Assembly: GCA_016709675.1 (NCBI GenBank)
Contig: JADJMH010000013.1
Span: 118,684 to 182,683, forward strand
Direction: 5' to 3'
From: Candidatus Accumulibacter proximus
Lineage (GTDB): Bacteria; Pseudomonadota; Gammaproteobacteria; Burkholderiales; Rhodocyclaceae
Length of the DNA stretch: 64,000 bases
Position numbers and translations under genes: made by a program
Notes under the pieces: generated by a model
Told to the model about the DNA's origin: nothing
The model's input: only the letters and a program-made list of their open reading frames with translations
The model's database searches: none
In this document: piece after piece, positions 25,276 through 33,715 of the stretch
Layout of the letters: each line of letters opens with the position of its first letter
How positions within the stretch are numbered: the stretch's first letter is position 1

Positions 25276-26232
25276 TCAGAACTTGTAGACCATCTTCAGC
25301 CAGAGGTAGTCGCCCTGCAGACGATTCCTGGTCTCCAGCTCCGGCAGCCACTTGAACTCGAACAGCAGTTTCTCTTTGCCGATCGGCTGGATGTAACCCA
25401 GCACCGGCCCGATGCCGGCGGTACGTCCCTTGAAGCAGCCGAGCGTGGCGCCCGATCCGCGGTCGCAGGTCAACTGCTCGAAGTACCACGCCTCGGCACC
25501 GATGTTCGCGAATCCGGAACCGAGCGGGAAGATCTGTTGAATTGACGTATCGAGATGCAGGACATTGCCGCTCTTGTAGCTGGTGGCGTTGTTCTCGGTA
25601 TTGATCGCATAGCCCAGGTGGGCGGCCGCATTGAGGCCCGACTTAGTGTTGCTGTAGGCCACGCCGGCAATCGGATCGAAGGTCCAGTAGTTCAGCCCCG
25701 TGTTTCCCAGCCTGCCGGTTTCATAGCTTCCCGTCGGCGCATAGACCGGCATCAGGAAGTCGTACTGCCAGTTGTCGGATTTCCAGGCCAGCATCACGGG
25801 CACCACCGTCAGGTCACCGAAGCCGGACACGCTGTTCTGGATCGCGACGCCGCCCAGCGCCGCGGCGTTCCCGGAGATGGAGAGCCAGGTGTAGGGTAGG
25901 AACGCGGCGACGCTGTAGTGGGCGCCCCCGAGGATCGTCTGCTCCAGGCCGTAGCCCCCGCCGAGCACTAGCGTGTTGGCATCCGCGTTCAGATTGGCGA
26001 CGACCCCGGCCGCCGTGGGAACCTTTGCCGAGGCGTCGCCCCGGTAGTTGATGTACATCGGTTTGAAGAACCCGCCGGGCGACGTTGGTGGCAGATCCAC
26101 CAGCGTTGCATTGGCGCCCGGCATGATGTGCGACGTGCCGCCTTCGCCGGCGTTGGCTGGGTTGAAGGAAAAAGCCGTAACCAGGCCAATGCAAAGCGCT
26201 GTCAATCTGCGGATACTCTGAAACCTGTTCAT
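25276..26232 (-). CDS. Outer-membrane beta-barrel protein of the MetA-pathway-like family
   Basis: 318 residues from ATG 26232 (an upstream in-frame start at 26280 is possible but lies before the signal peptide). Signal peptide: RRLTALCIGLVTAFSFNPANA. The mature protein has alternating strands ending in aromatic residues and a C-terminal 'YLWLKMVYKF', typical of outer-membrane barrels; 'GAHYSVAAFLPYTW', 'FLMPVYAPTGSYE' and 'GLNYWTFDPIAGVAY' match the PF13557 'meta-pathway of phenol degradation' (SphA-like) group. It lies 27 bases upstream of the second sulfatase and may import or release the organic sulfates or their products. Confidence 0.8.
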   Translation of the reverse strand: MNRFQSIRRLTALCIGLVTAFSFNPANAGEGGTSHIMPGANATLVDLPPTSPGGFFKPMYINYRGDASAKVPTAAGVVANLNADANTLVLGGGYGLEQTILGGAHYSVAAFLPYTWLSISGNAAALGGVAIQNSVSGFGDLTVVPVMLAWKSDNWQYDFLMPVYAPTGSYETGRLGNTGLNYWTFDPIAGVAYSNTKSGLNAAAHLGYAINTENNATSYKSGNVLHLDTSIQQIFPLGSGFANIGAEAWYFEQLTCDRGSGATLGCFKGRTAGIGPVLGYIQPIGKEKLLFEFKWLPELETRNRLQGDYLWLKMVYKF

Positions 26233-26360
26233 GGATTCACTCTCCGGAAAACCCTGGAAATGACGCCGAAGGCGAAGCATTCGCGAGGCATTTCAGAAAT
26301 CGGGAGGGGGGCCGGCCCCCCCTGTTACGGTCAACAGGCCGCAAGGACGTAAAACGGGGA

Positions 26361-26389
26361 CAGGGAGGCCAGCGCCGCTGGCCTCCCTG
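26361..26389 (-). terminator. Perfect 13-bp hairpin after the Gly-rich gene
   Basis: CAGGGAGGCCAGC (26361-26373), loop GCC, and its exact complement (26377-26389). It sits just after the minus-strand stop at 26398. On that strand only a short GTTTT follows, so it may terminate weakly, attenuate, or stabilise the upstream mRNA end, separating the first two cluster genes from the sulfatases. Confidence 0.55.
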
Positions 26390-26397
26390 GCACAGGT

Positions 26398-26928
26398 TCA
26401 GTAGGGCGGGTTGATTACGATGTACTGGTTACCCTGCGGCTGGTACCAGGTGCTACCGCACTGCTGGTAGATATAGCCACCGTAGTTGACCGGCACGCAG
26501 CCAGCGGGAACGGTACGCACCATCGAGCCGACAACCGCGGCGGTGACCGCAACCGTCGCAGTCACCGCCGCGGCCGTTGCGACCGGGTGATAGTCGTTGT
26601 CCCAACCGCCACCACAGCAACCGCCGCGGTTGCGATCGACATTGACATTGACGTTCTTGTTGGCGTTGATGTTGGTGTTCCGATTGTTGACGTTGTTCAC
26701 GCTGGTGCTGCGCACATTGTTGGCCCGCACGTCGCGATTGGCGCTATTGACCTGTTTGGCGCCACCACCGCCACCTCCCCCGGCACGCGCACCGGCATGG
26801 CCACCGCCCCCCCCATGACCGCCGCCACCGCCACCACCGCGTGCCTCAGCGATCGGCGCCAGGGCAAAGCTAGCCAAGACGAGCACCGCCAGGGGGGTCG
26901 CGAACAACTTGCTGAATGATTTTTTCAT
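26398..26928 (-). CDS. Secreted Gly/His/Asn-rich protein with internal hydrophobic stretch
   Basis: 176 residues with signal peptide MKKSFSKLFATPLAVLVLAS... and AGGAGCGCC just before the ATG. The mature region is a Gly/His run (GGGGGGGHGGGGG), an Asn-rich run (VNNVNNRNTNINANKNVNV), a CC pair, a hydrophobic Ala/Val/Thr segment and a C-terminal 'NYGGYIYQQCGSTWYQPQ', as in surface or matrix-associated proteins. The function is unknown; low complexity makes homology calls unreliable. It is 12 bases downstream of the DUF2092 gene. Confidence 0.7.
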   Translation of the reverse strand: MKKSFSKLFATPLAVLVLASFALAPIAEARGGGGGGGHGGGGGHAGARAGGGGGGGAKQVNSANRDVRANNVRSTSVNNVNNRNTNINANKNVNVNVDRNRGGCCGGGWDNDYHPVATAAAVTATVAVTAAVVGSMVRTVPAGCVPVNYGGYIYQQCGSTWYQPQGNQYIVINPPY

Positions 26929-26940
26929 TTTGGCGCTCCT

Positions 26941-27711
26941 TTACTTTTTTTCCAGCGAACGAAGTTCAACTGCGGTCGCGCCCTTGGGCGGCGTGAATTT
27001 GAAGATGCTGTCCTTGAAGGTCGGCTTCAGGTTCCAGGCGAAATACTGGACCGACTGCGGACGTGCCTCGTCGGATCGATCGGTGATCACGAGCTTGCGT
27101 GGCAGCGGCTTGGCCCCGGTGGTGATCCAGATCTGCCAGTCGGTGTTGCCCTGGCGAAAGGCGTAATGGTCACAAAGGTCGTTGTCGATGAAGTCCTGGC
27201 CCGCATTCATCGCCGAGTCGATCTTGTCGAGCGGCGCGGCCGGGGTGCCCCAGAGGAACATGTCGGACATCGGAATCTCGACGCCGTACCTTTCCTCAAG
27301 TTTGCTGACCAGTTCGCCGAGGTTCCCCGTGAATTCGACGGTCGAGTAGGCCTTTTGCGCCGGGATGGAGATGGTCGCCAGCTTGCCGTCGTAGAAAATC
27401 TCGCGTTCGGCGCGCGCGCTGAACATGCGGGCGCGCAGCATGTTGGGACGCACGGCCTCGATCTTCGCCGTCGCCGAGTGCTGCAGTTTCTGGCCGTCGG
27501 CGAGAACCCGCTCGCCGGTCAATTCGGTCGATACCTGGAAGCGCTTCAGAGTCTGCAGATGCACGCCCATGTCCCTGAGCGCCTGGATCGAAGCCGGATC
27601 GACGGCACGCACAACTGATTTCGCAGGCTCCGGCGCGGCTGTTTGAGCGTGCGCGAATGGGGCCGATAGCGCCAGAGTCAGCAACCCCAGTGCCAGTTTG
27701 GTATGAAGCAT
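26941..27711 (-). CDS. Periplasmic DUF2092-family protein
   Basis: 256 residues from ATG 27711 (signal peptide KLALGLLTLALSAPFAHA). 'ALRDMGVHLQTLKRFQVSTELTGERVLADGQKL' and 'MFSARAEREIFYDGKLATI', then 'YAFRQGNTDWQIWITTGAKPLPRKLVI', match DUF2092 (PF09865), a LolA/LppX-like fold thought to bind hydrophobic ligands. It is the first gene of the minus-strand cluster and is divergent from the LysR regulator across 155 bases, the expected control point. Function is inferred from fold only. Confidence 0.78.
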   Translation of the reverse strand: MLHTKLALGLLTLALSAPFAHAQTAAPEPAKSVVRAVDPASIQALRDMGVHLQTLKRFQVSTELTGERVLADGQKLQHSATAKIEAVRPNMLRARMFSARAEREIFYDGKLATISIPAQKAYSTVEFTGNLGELVSKLEERYGVEIPMSDMFLWGTPAAPLDKIDSAMNAGQDFIDNDLCDHYAFRQGNTDWQIWITTGAKPLPRKLVITDRSDEARPQSVQYFAWNLKPTFKDSIFKFTPPKGATAVELRSLEKK

Positions 27712-27866
27712 AGAAATCTCCTTGATCCAGTATGCATCTTCAATGGAAAAACACGCCGCTTGCGGGCAGCCCGCCACAGTTGCGCAGTCTTTAGTCTGTC
27801 GAAGTAGAACAGCATCCTCGACATGCGTCCAATGCATTTTAAGAATTGACGTGATAATCTAGGCGC

Positions 27867-28862
27867 ATGACGATCGATATCCGCCTCCTGCGCCAGGTGC
27901 TTGCCCTGAGCAAGCATCGGAACTTTGCCCGTGCTGCAGAAGCGCTGCATATCTCGCAGCCCGCCCTGTCACGCAGCATTGCCGGGTTGGAGCAATCTCT
28001 AGGCGTGCAGTTGTTCGATCGAACGTCAGCCGGCGTCGAGCCGACGATATTCGGACAGACTGTCATCGGCCGCGGCCACGACATTCTCAAGAAGGAAAAA
28101 GAACTTCGCCGCGAGATTTTTTTGATTCAGGGCATCGAAGTTGGCGAACTTTTCATTGGTGCAGGGCCGTTTCCCTTTGAAATCTCCATTAGCCACGCGG
28201 TCGCAAAGCTGATCGCCCGGAACACGAAGCTGCAGGTCAGGATCGACATGGATAGCGCGCCAGCGATCGTTAATAGGGTTCTCAGTGGCGATATCGATAT
28301 TGGCGTGGCAGACATACGTCACTGCGAGGATTTCGCCCGCCTGACCTTCGAACTCCTGCCCGAGCATGCCGTCGCTTGCTGTTGCCGTCGGGAGCACCCG
28401 CTTGCAGGCAGACGCGCACTGTCGCTCGACGACCTTCTGCAGTTTCCGATCGTTGGCACCATCATGCCGCCTGCACTGGCCGCTCTCCTTTCCCCGGGCG
28501 GTGCAGCAGGGCGTATCGACGAGGACACAAAGAATTTTCGCCCGGCCATCACGGTCGATTCGCTCGCTGCTGCGCGAAGTATTGCCTTGGGCTGTGATGC
28601 CCTCCTGCCCATAACGCCCGGCTGTATTGCTCCCGAGTTGGAGTCTGGTGATCTCGTGATTCTCGATTTCAGTACTCCCTGGATGCGTAACCAATACGGG
28701 TTCATTTCCAGGAAGGATCGGACGCATTCCCCTGCAGCCATCGAGTTCATGGCACGGATGAGAGAAGTCGAAGCGGAGGCAATCGAACTCGAAAACAGGC
28801 TGTTCGCGATCTATTCGAGCTACAGCGATTCGCCTGGTGGCCACGCCGGATCGACGAGTTAG
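27867..28862 (+). CDS. LysR-type transcriptional regulator
   Basis: 331 residues. The N-terminal helix-turn-helix is textbook (IRLLRQVLALSKHRNFARAA, 'HISQPALSRSIAGLEQSLGVQLFDRTS', residues 5-55), followed by the periplasmic-binding-protein-like effector domain ('GELFIGAGPFPFEISISHAV', 'LSGDIDIGVADIR'). It is transcribed away from the DUF2092-sulfatase cluster and overlaps the frame of the downstream permease. It probably controls the divergent cluster in response to an organic sulfate or a product; that is inference from position. Confidence 0.9.
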   Translation: MTIDIRLLRQVLALSKHRNFARAAEALHISQPALSRSIAGLEQSLGVQLFDRTSAGVEPTIFGQTVIGRGHDILKKEKELRREIFLIQGIEVGELFIGAGPFPFEISISHAVAKLIARNTKLQVRIDMDSAPAIVNRVLSGDIDIGVADIRHCEDFARLTFELLPEHAVACCCRREHPLAGRRALSLDDLLQFPIVGTIMPPALAALLSPGGAAGRIDEDTKNFRPAITVDSLAAARSIALGCDALLPITPGCIAPELESGDLVILDFSTPWMRNQYGFISRKDRTHSPAAIEFMARMREVEAEAIELENRLFAIYSSYSDSPGGHAGSTS

Positions 28863-28875
28863 CCGAGGAGCGTCG

Positions 28876-30129
28876 TTGAAGCGTCGCGCCATCGCAGCCT
28901 GGATCGCTTACGACATTGCCGTTCACGGTTATGGCCTGATGATTCCGGCAGTCGGCTTTGCCATTTATTTCACCTCCTTTGTCGCCGCCGGCCATCCTTC
29001 TGCGGATGGGCTCTGGTCGCTGGCGGTGGCAATTCCGCTGGTTGCCGCAGGGTTATTGGGTCCGTGGCTGGGGGCCGTCGCCGATGCCGGCGGTCACCGG
29101 CGCGCAATGCTGGCCGGGGCAACCATGATCTGCGCGGCAGCCAGTGCGCTGTTGGTCACGCTTGGCCAAGGCGACATCGTGGCCGGCATGCTGCTGTTCA
29201 TCGCTGCCCAACTGGCTTGCTTGCTGGCAACAGCACTCTACAACTCCTACTTGCCCGAGATTTCGACGCCGCAAACCTCGGCCCGCATTTCCGGCATGGC
29301 ATGGGGGCTGAGTTATCTTGGCGGAATCGCGTGCTTCTTCTTGTGCCTGCCATTCATCCGCGCCGGCATCGTGGCTGGCAACGAGGCTTATTTCGCCAAT
29401 GCCTTTCTGGTCACCGCAGGTTTTTTGCTGACGCTTGGCATGATGTCGATGCTGGGATTTCCGGCAGAAAACAAGGTCGACCGCAAGGGCGAAAAGACCA
29501 ACCCGTATCAACGCCTCCGGAATACCGTGGGCTCCTGGCGCCAAGAGCGCCAAATCCCCAAGTTTCTCCTCGCGTATTACCTGATCAATGACGCCATGGT
29601 CACGGTGCTCTATTTCACGGCCATTTTTCTCAAGGCGACATTCGGACTCAGCATGCAGGAGATCTTGATCCTCTCGCTGAGTTTTCAGTTGATCGCCATT
29701 CCAGCGACGATTTTTTTCGGCTGGCTCGGCGACCGCTGGAGCCAGTTTGGCGCAGTCAATGTGACGTTAGTAATCTGGGGGGTGGTGCTTGCTCTGATGG
29801 GCCTGGCTGACGGTGAACATGCTCCGCTGGCCATCGCGATGACCTTGGGCCTGGTTCTCGGTTCTACCCAGAGCCTTCTGCGCAGCATGTATTCGCGAAT
29901 GGTCCCGCCGGACCGGGCAGGGGAGTATTTCGGCTTCCATGCACTGGCAGGGCGTGCTTCGTCGGCTCTCGGGCCGTTGCTGTTCGGAGCGGTCAGCTCA
30001 ATGGCTGGCAGTCAGCGGATTGCCATGATGTCGCTCGGGGTTTTCCTTCTTTCGGGGGCAATCGTTCTGGCCAGAGTCCAGGCAGAAATCCGACGAATGA
30101 ATCGCTCCAGCTTCCATAGGCTGTCTTAA
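28876..30129 (+). CDS. UMF1-type MFS permease
   Basis: 417 residues with about 12 membrane segments. 'AAWIAYDIAVHGYGLMIPAVGFAIYF' and 'GPWLGAVADAGGHRRAMLAG' are characteristic of the UMF1/Atg22-like branch of the major facilitator superfamily. The TTG at 28876 was preferred because GAGGAG lies five bases upstream (28865-28870); the earlier GTG at 28837 lies inside the LysR gene and lacks such a site. It forms a two-gene unit with the LysR regulator and may export or import a cluster substrate. Confidence 0.8.
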   Translation: MKRRAIAAWIAYDIAVHGYGLMIPAVGFAIYFTSFVAAGHPSADGLWSLAVAIPLVAAGLLGPWLGAVADAGGHRRAMLAGATMICAAASALLVTLGQGDIVAGMLLFIAAQLACLLATALYNSYLPEISTPQTSARISGMAWGLSYLGGIACFFLCLPFIRAGIVAGNEAYFANAFLVTAGFLLTLGMMSMLGFPAENKVDRKGEKTNPYQRLRNTVGSWRQERQIPKFLLAYYLINDAMVTVLYFTAIFLKATFGLSMQEILILSLSFQLIAIPATIFFGWLGDRWSQFGAVNVTLVIWGVVLALMGLADGEHAPLAIAMTLGLVLGSTQSLLRSMYSRMVPPDRAGEYFGFHALAGRASSALGPLLFGAVSSMAGSQRIAMMSLGVFLLSGAIVLARVQAEIRRMNRSSFHRLS

Positions 30130-30239
30130 CGGTCGCTTCGCAGAGAAATCCGGTCGCAAAAGCTGACCTTGGCGGATGGCAGCTTCGGCCGAGAACTGGG
30201 CCGACGGCGGTCATCCATCTACCTGCACGACTGACTCAG

Positions 30240-30324
30240 CCGTGGTAGACCGTCCACCAACCGTTATTTCCTGATCGCGTACTCCTGCAAATGTCGCGGC
30301 GTATGTTGTGCAATACACGGCTCA
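30240..30324 (+). pseudogene. IS91-family transposase fragment, left part
   Basis: Translation gives 'TNRYFLIAYSCKCRGVC' and, after a one-base shift, 'CNTRLM', which continues without a gap into the segment at 32226 once the intervening IS1634-type element is removed. This is the Cys-rich zinc-binding part of IS91-type Y2 transposases. Only the middle of the gene survives. Confidence 0.7.
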
Positions 30325-32225
30325 CCCGAGTTCGACACTTTTCGCGTGCCAAACGCATAAACGGGGCTTGGGCCGCAATAAAAACAAGGAGTTGGCGCGC
30401 GACCAGGAAAATCGTGTAGTGACACGGCTTGCCCAGAATCCTATTGCGATCATGTCGGTATGTGGCTACAGTAGCGACATGTTCGTGAAGATCACCACGT
30501 CCGGCCCGCGCCAGTACGTCAAGCTCGTCGAGTCCTACCGGGACACCGCCGGGGTGCCTCGCCAACGGGTCATCGCCACCCTGGGGCGCATCGAAGCAGT
30601 GCGATCGGGCGAGACCGACTCGCTGCTCAACGGTCTGCTACGGGCGGCGGGCAAGCCCTCCCTGGAGGAGGGAACCGGCGAGGTCGCCTTCGCGCCAGCG
30701 CTGTCGGTCGGCGACACCTGGCTGCTGACCGCCTTGTGGAAGGAACTGGGCTTTGCCGACGCCTTTCGCCGGTTGCTGCGCAACCGCCACCAGTTCGACG
30801 CCGAACGTCTCCTGCGGGTGATGGTGTTCAACCGGCTGTGTGATCCGGAATCCAAGCTGGGGATCCTGCGCTGGCTGGAGGGCACCCGGGTTCCCGAGGT
30901 CAGCGCCGATTCGGTGAACCACCAGCACCTGCTCCGCACGATGGATACCCTGGCAGAGGGCGCAGACCGGGTGGACGACGCCTTGACAGGTCTTCTGCGG
31001 CCGTTGATCGATCAGGAGTTGGCGATCGTCTTCTACGACCTGACGACGATCCGTGCCGAAGGCAGCACCGACGAGTCCGAAGACCTGCGGCACTTCGGCC
31101 ATGCCAAGGAGGGCGGTACCGTGCGCCAGGTGATGCTCGGGGTGGTCCAGACAGCGGAAGGCCTGCCGATCCATCACGAGGTCTTTGCCGGCAATACCGG
31201 TGAGACAACGACGCTGGTGCCGACGATCGAGAAAGTGCTGGCACGCTATCCGATCAAGCGGGTGGTGCTGGTGGCCGATCGCGGTCTGCTGAGTCTCGAC
31301 AATCTCGACGCCATTCCGGGCCCTGCGGGTCGGCGATCAGCCGCTGGAGTTCATTCTGGCCGTCCCGGCGCGGCGCTACGGGGATTTTGACAGCCTGCTC
31401 ACCCCGTTCCACGAGAAGAGCTGCCAGTCGGCGACGGCAGAGGTCTTCGGTGAGCTGAAGTGGCAAGGGTTTCGTCTGATCGTTGCCCATCGCCCCGACA
31501 GGGCCAGCGAACAGAGTCGCGTGCGCGATGAGCGCATTGCGGCGCTGGAGGCCGATGCCGCGCAGTGGGCGGAGAAACTCGATGCTCAGGAGGCCGGCCA
31601 GACCCATCCGGGCAAGAAGCTGTCAGACGCCGGCACGATCGCCCGTTTCTACAAGGCGGTCGCTGACGCGCATCTGGCGCACATCATCAAGGTCAATCTC
31701 GCCTCCGAGGTATTCACCTACGAGATCGACGAACGTGCGCTGAAGCGCGCGCGGCTGATGGATGGCAAACTGATCCTCGTTGCCAACGTTCCGGATTCTC
31801 CCCCACCCGAGATCGTGGCGCGCTACAAGGCGCTGGCCGACATCGAACGGGGATTCCGTGTCCTGAAGTCCGAGATCGAGATCGCGCCGGTCTTCCATCG
31901 CCTGCCGAACCGAATCCGGGCGCATGCCTTGATCTGCTTCCTGGCGCTGCTGCTCTATCGGGTGCTGCGCCTGCGCCTGAAAGCGAAGGCCAGTCCCCTC
32001 TCCCCGGAGCGCGCCCTGGAGATCGCCCGCCGGATCCAGTACCACCAGGTCACGCTGCATCAACGCCAGTCGGCCTCCGGCTTGTCCGCCATCACCCCCC
32101 AACAGAAGGAGCTGTTCGAAACCGTCGCCCTGCCCGAGCCCTCCGCTAGACGCCTGTAGTGCCAATTTCGAACCCTTGAATTGAGCACAAACAATCACTT
32201 GGCCGTATTTTTGTCGAACTCGGGG
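30325..32225 (+). mobile_element. IS1634-family insertion sequence, complete, with target duplication
   Basis: 1,901 bp bounded by inverted repeats CCCGAGTTCGACAC (30325-30338) and TTGTCGAACTCGGG (32212-32225), 13 of 14 matching. GCTCA flanks it on both sides (30320-30324 and 32226-32230), a 5-bp target duplication. Excising the element and one GCTCA copy restores a continuous IS91-transposase reading frame, which proves the boundaries. The ends carry no cargo. Confidence 0.92.
30479..32159 (+). pseudogene. IS1634-family DDE transposase, one-base frameshift
   Basis: From ATG 30479 the N-terminal part includes 'FVKITTSGPRQYVKLVESYR', the first catalytic Asp in 'IVFYDLTTIRAEG' and the second in 'VVLVADRGLLSLDNL'. 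At about 31315-31322 the frame shifts by one; the remainder (LRVGDQPLEFILAVPARRYG ... 'YKALADIERGFRVLKSEIEI' with the last acidic residue) runs to the stop at 32159, about 559 residues in total. The element is probably inactive unless the indel is a sequence error. Its C-terminus is the part mirrored by the remnant at 2.4 kb. Confidence 0.88.
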
Positions 32226-32500
32226 CTCATGGTCGAAACGGCGGTGCACCTGGTCGATCACATCTTTCGGCCGCTACCGGTGCGGCAATGGGTACTCGCC
32301 GTGCCCAAACGGCTGCGCTTACTTCCTGCAGCGCGACACAGCCCTGCAAGGCACGGTGCTGCGCATCTTCCTCTCCGTGATGGAACGTTGTCTGCGCAAA
32401 CACAGTCCCGCTTGCCTCGTCGATGCGTGGCTCGGGGCGGTCGCCTTCATCCACCGTTTCGGCGTATCCCTCAACGAGCACGTCCACTTGCACTGCTGCG
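32226..32500 (+). pseudogene. IS91-family transposase fragment, right part
   Basis: Continues the left fragment: 'MVETAVHLVDHIFRPLPVRQ', 'WVLAVPKRLR', one-base shift near 32315, then 'YFLQRDTALQGTVLRIFLSV', 'GAVAFIHRFGVSLNEHVHLHC'. These match the Y2 transposase domain before its catalytic tyrosines, which are absent. Homology fades after HCCVI; the following ~110 bases to 32613 are open but unrecognised. Confidence 0.78.
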
Positions 32501-32618
32501 TCATCGCCGCCGTCCCGCCAGTGATCGCCAAGCTCGGGAAGCTCTCGCCGTACTGGCGCGGCGACGGACCGGTGACCCATCCGGAGCAGACCTTCCTGCC
32601 GGAATACGCCTGACGCGG

Positions 32619-33241
32619 CCTCTCCCGTCAGCGGCTGACGGGAGAGCGGGGAAACGCAGCCGGCACCCGGGGCCGTCCGGCCATGCGCTAGAATGCGAGG
32701 CGAAAACCCTTACCCGCATCCTTGAAAACCCCCAACTTGACCGAAGACACCGATGGCAGGAAAGGCGCAGTCGTCCCTTGCAGCGCTGACGGGGCCATCG
32801 CTTCCCGCCGGCGGTTGCCATTGTTCCTGCGCTGGCTTCGGCAACGCCTGATGGGACGCAGCTCGATCGAGATCAGCGAGCGAGCCGGCGTCCGTTACCT
32901 GCATTTTTCGTCGGACTGGGTGCAGGGTGCGATGCGCGTGCAGCGTCCCAATGCCCTGGAATTGCCCTACACGCGTGAAATGATGGCCGGATTGTTGCTG
33001 CGTGAGCCGCCATGGCCGCGCCAGGCCTTGCTGATCGGTCTCGGTGCGGGATCGCTCGCCAAGTTCATCTACCACCGACTACCGGCAACCAGGACCACCG
33101 TCGTCGAGATCGATCCGCAGGTGGAGATCGTCGCCCGGCTGCACTTCAAACTGCCGGACGACCCGCTGCGGCTGCGCGTGCTGATTGCTGACGGAGCCGA
33201 GTACATGCTCAAGGGCGACAACCTGCATGATTACATCCTGA
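32619..33241 (+). repeat. Right copy of the ~620-bp direct repeat (partner at 18328-18950)
   Basis: Near-identical to 18328-18950. It begins just after the IS91 fragment and contains the 5' part of the intact spermidine-synthase-like gene, so this is the ancestral position of the repeat unit. Confidence 0.92.
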
Positions 33242-33606
33242 TCGACGGCTTCGACCGGCACGCGCGCGCCGGCGTGCTCGATACCCTGCCTTTTTACCAG
33301 GCCTGTCGTGCCCGCCTGAGCCAGAGTGGCCTGTTGGCAGTCAACCTGCTCGGTCGCGAGCGCGGCTTCGAGGCCAGTGCCAAGCGCATCAGCCAGGCCT
33401 TCGACGGCCGCGCGCTGGTCTTTCCGTCCTGCGACAGCGGCAATACGATCGCCTTCGCCAGCGCCGGTGATCCGGTCGACCTCCGCTTCGACGAGCTGAT
33501 CAAGCGCGCGAATCAGTGCCGGCAGGAGACCGGTCTGAATCTGTTGCCGACCATCGCTCGCCTGCAGCAGGAACGTCACTTGCCCAACGATTGGCTCAGG
33601 GTCTGA
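32722..33606 (+). CDS. Spermidine-synthase-like methyltransferase-fold protein
   Basis: 294 residues from the TTG shown; ATG 32851 (MGRSSIEIS...) is an alternative and starts nearer the conserved core. 'QALLIGLGAGSLAKFIYHRL' is the nucleotide-binding loop, 'TTVVEIDPQVEIVARLHFKL' the acidic strand, and 'YILIDGFDRHARAGVLDTLPF' the catalytic-Asp region of polyamine aminopropyltransferase-like enzymes. It lacks the N-terminal beta-barrel of true SpeE, so the substrate is unclear. A truncated second copy lies 14 kb upstream. Confidence 0.82.
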   Translation: MKTPNLTEDTDGRKGAVVPCSADGAIASRRRLPLFLRWLRQRLMGRSSIEISERAGVRYLHFSSDWVQGAMRVQRPNALELPYTREMMAGLLLREPPWPRQALLIGLGAGSLAKFIYHRLPATRTTVVEIDPQVEIVARLHFKLPDDPLRLRVLIADGAEYMLKGDNLHDYILIDGFDRHARAGVLDTLPFYQACRARLSQSGLLAVNLLGRERGFEASAKRISQAFDGRALVFPSCDSGNTIAFASAGDPVDLRFDELIKRANQCRQETGLNLLPTIARLQQERHLPNDWLRV

Positions 33607-33715
33607 TGCGACGGATCGTCGATCCGCTGGTGCGCCCCTCGGCAGCAGCGTCAAGACGGGTATACTCGTCGGTTACGGTTGCCTGCGGCAGCCTTGTTCG
33701 AAAAGCGGCCAAGCC

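Noticed and set aside
32500..32613. Open frame ending SPYWRGDGPVTHPEQTFLPEYA after the IS91 fragment.
   Set aside because: Not recognisable as IS91 or any other family; could be the tail of an unknown gene, but the support is insufficient.
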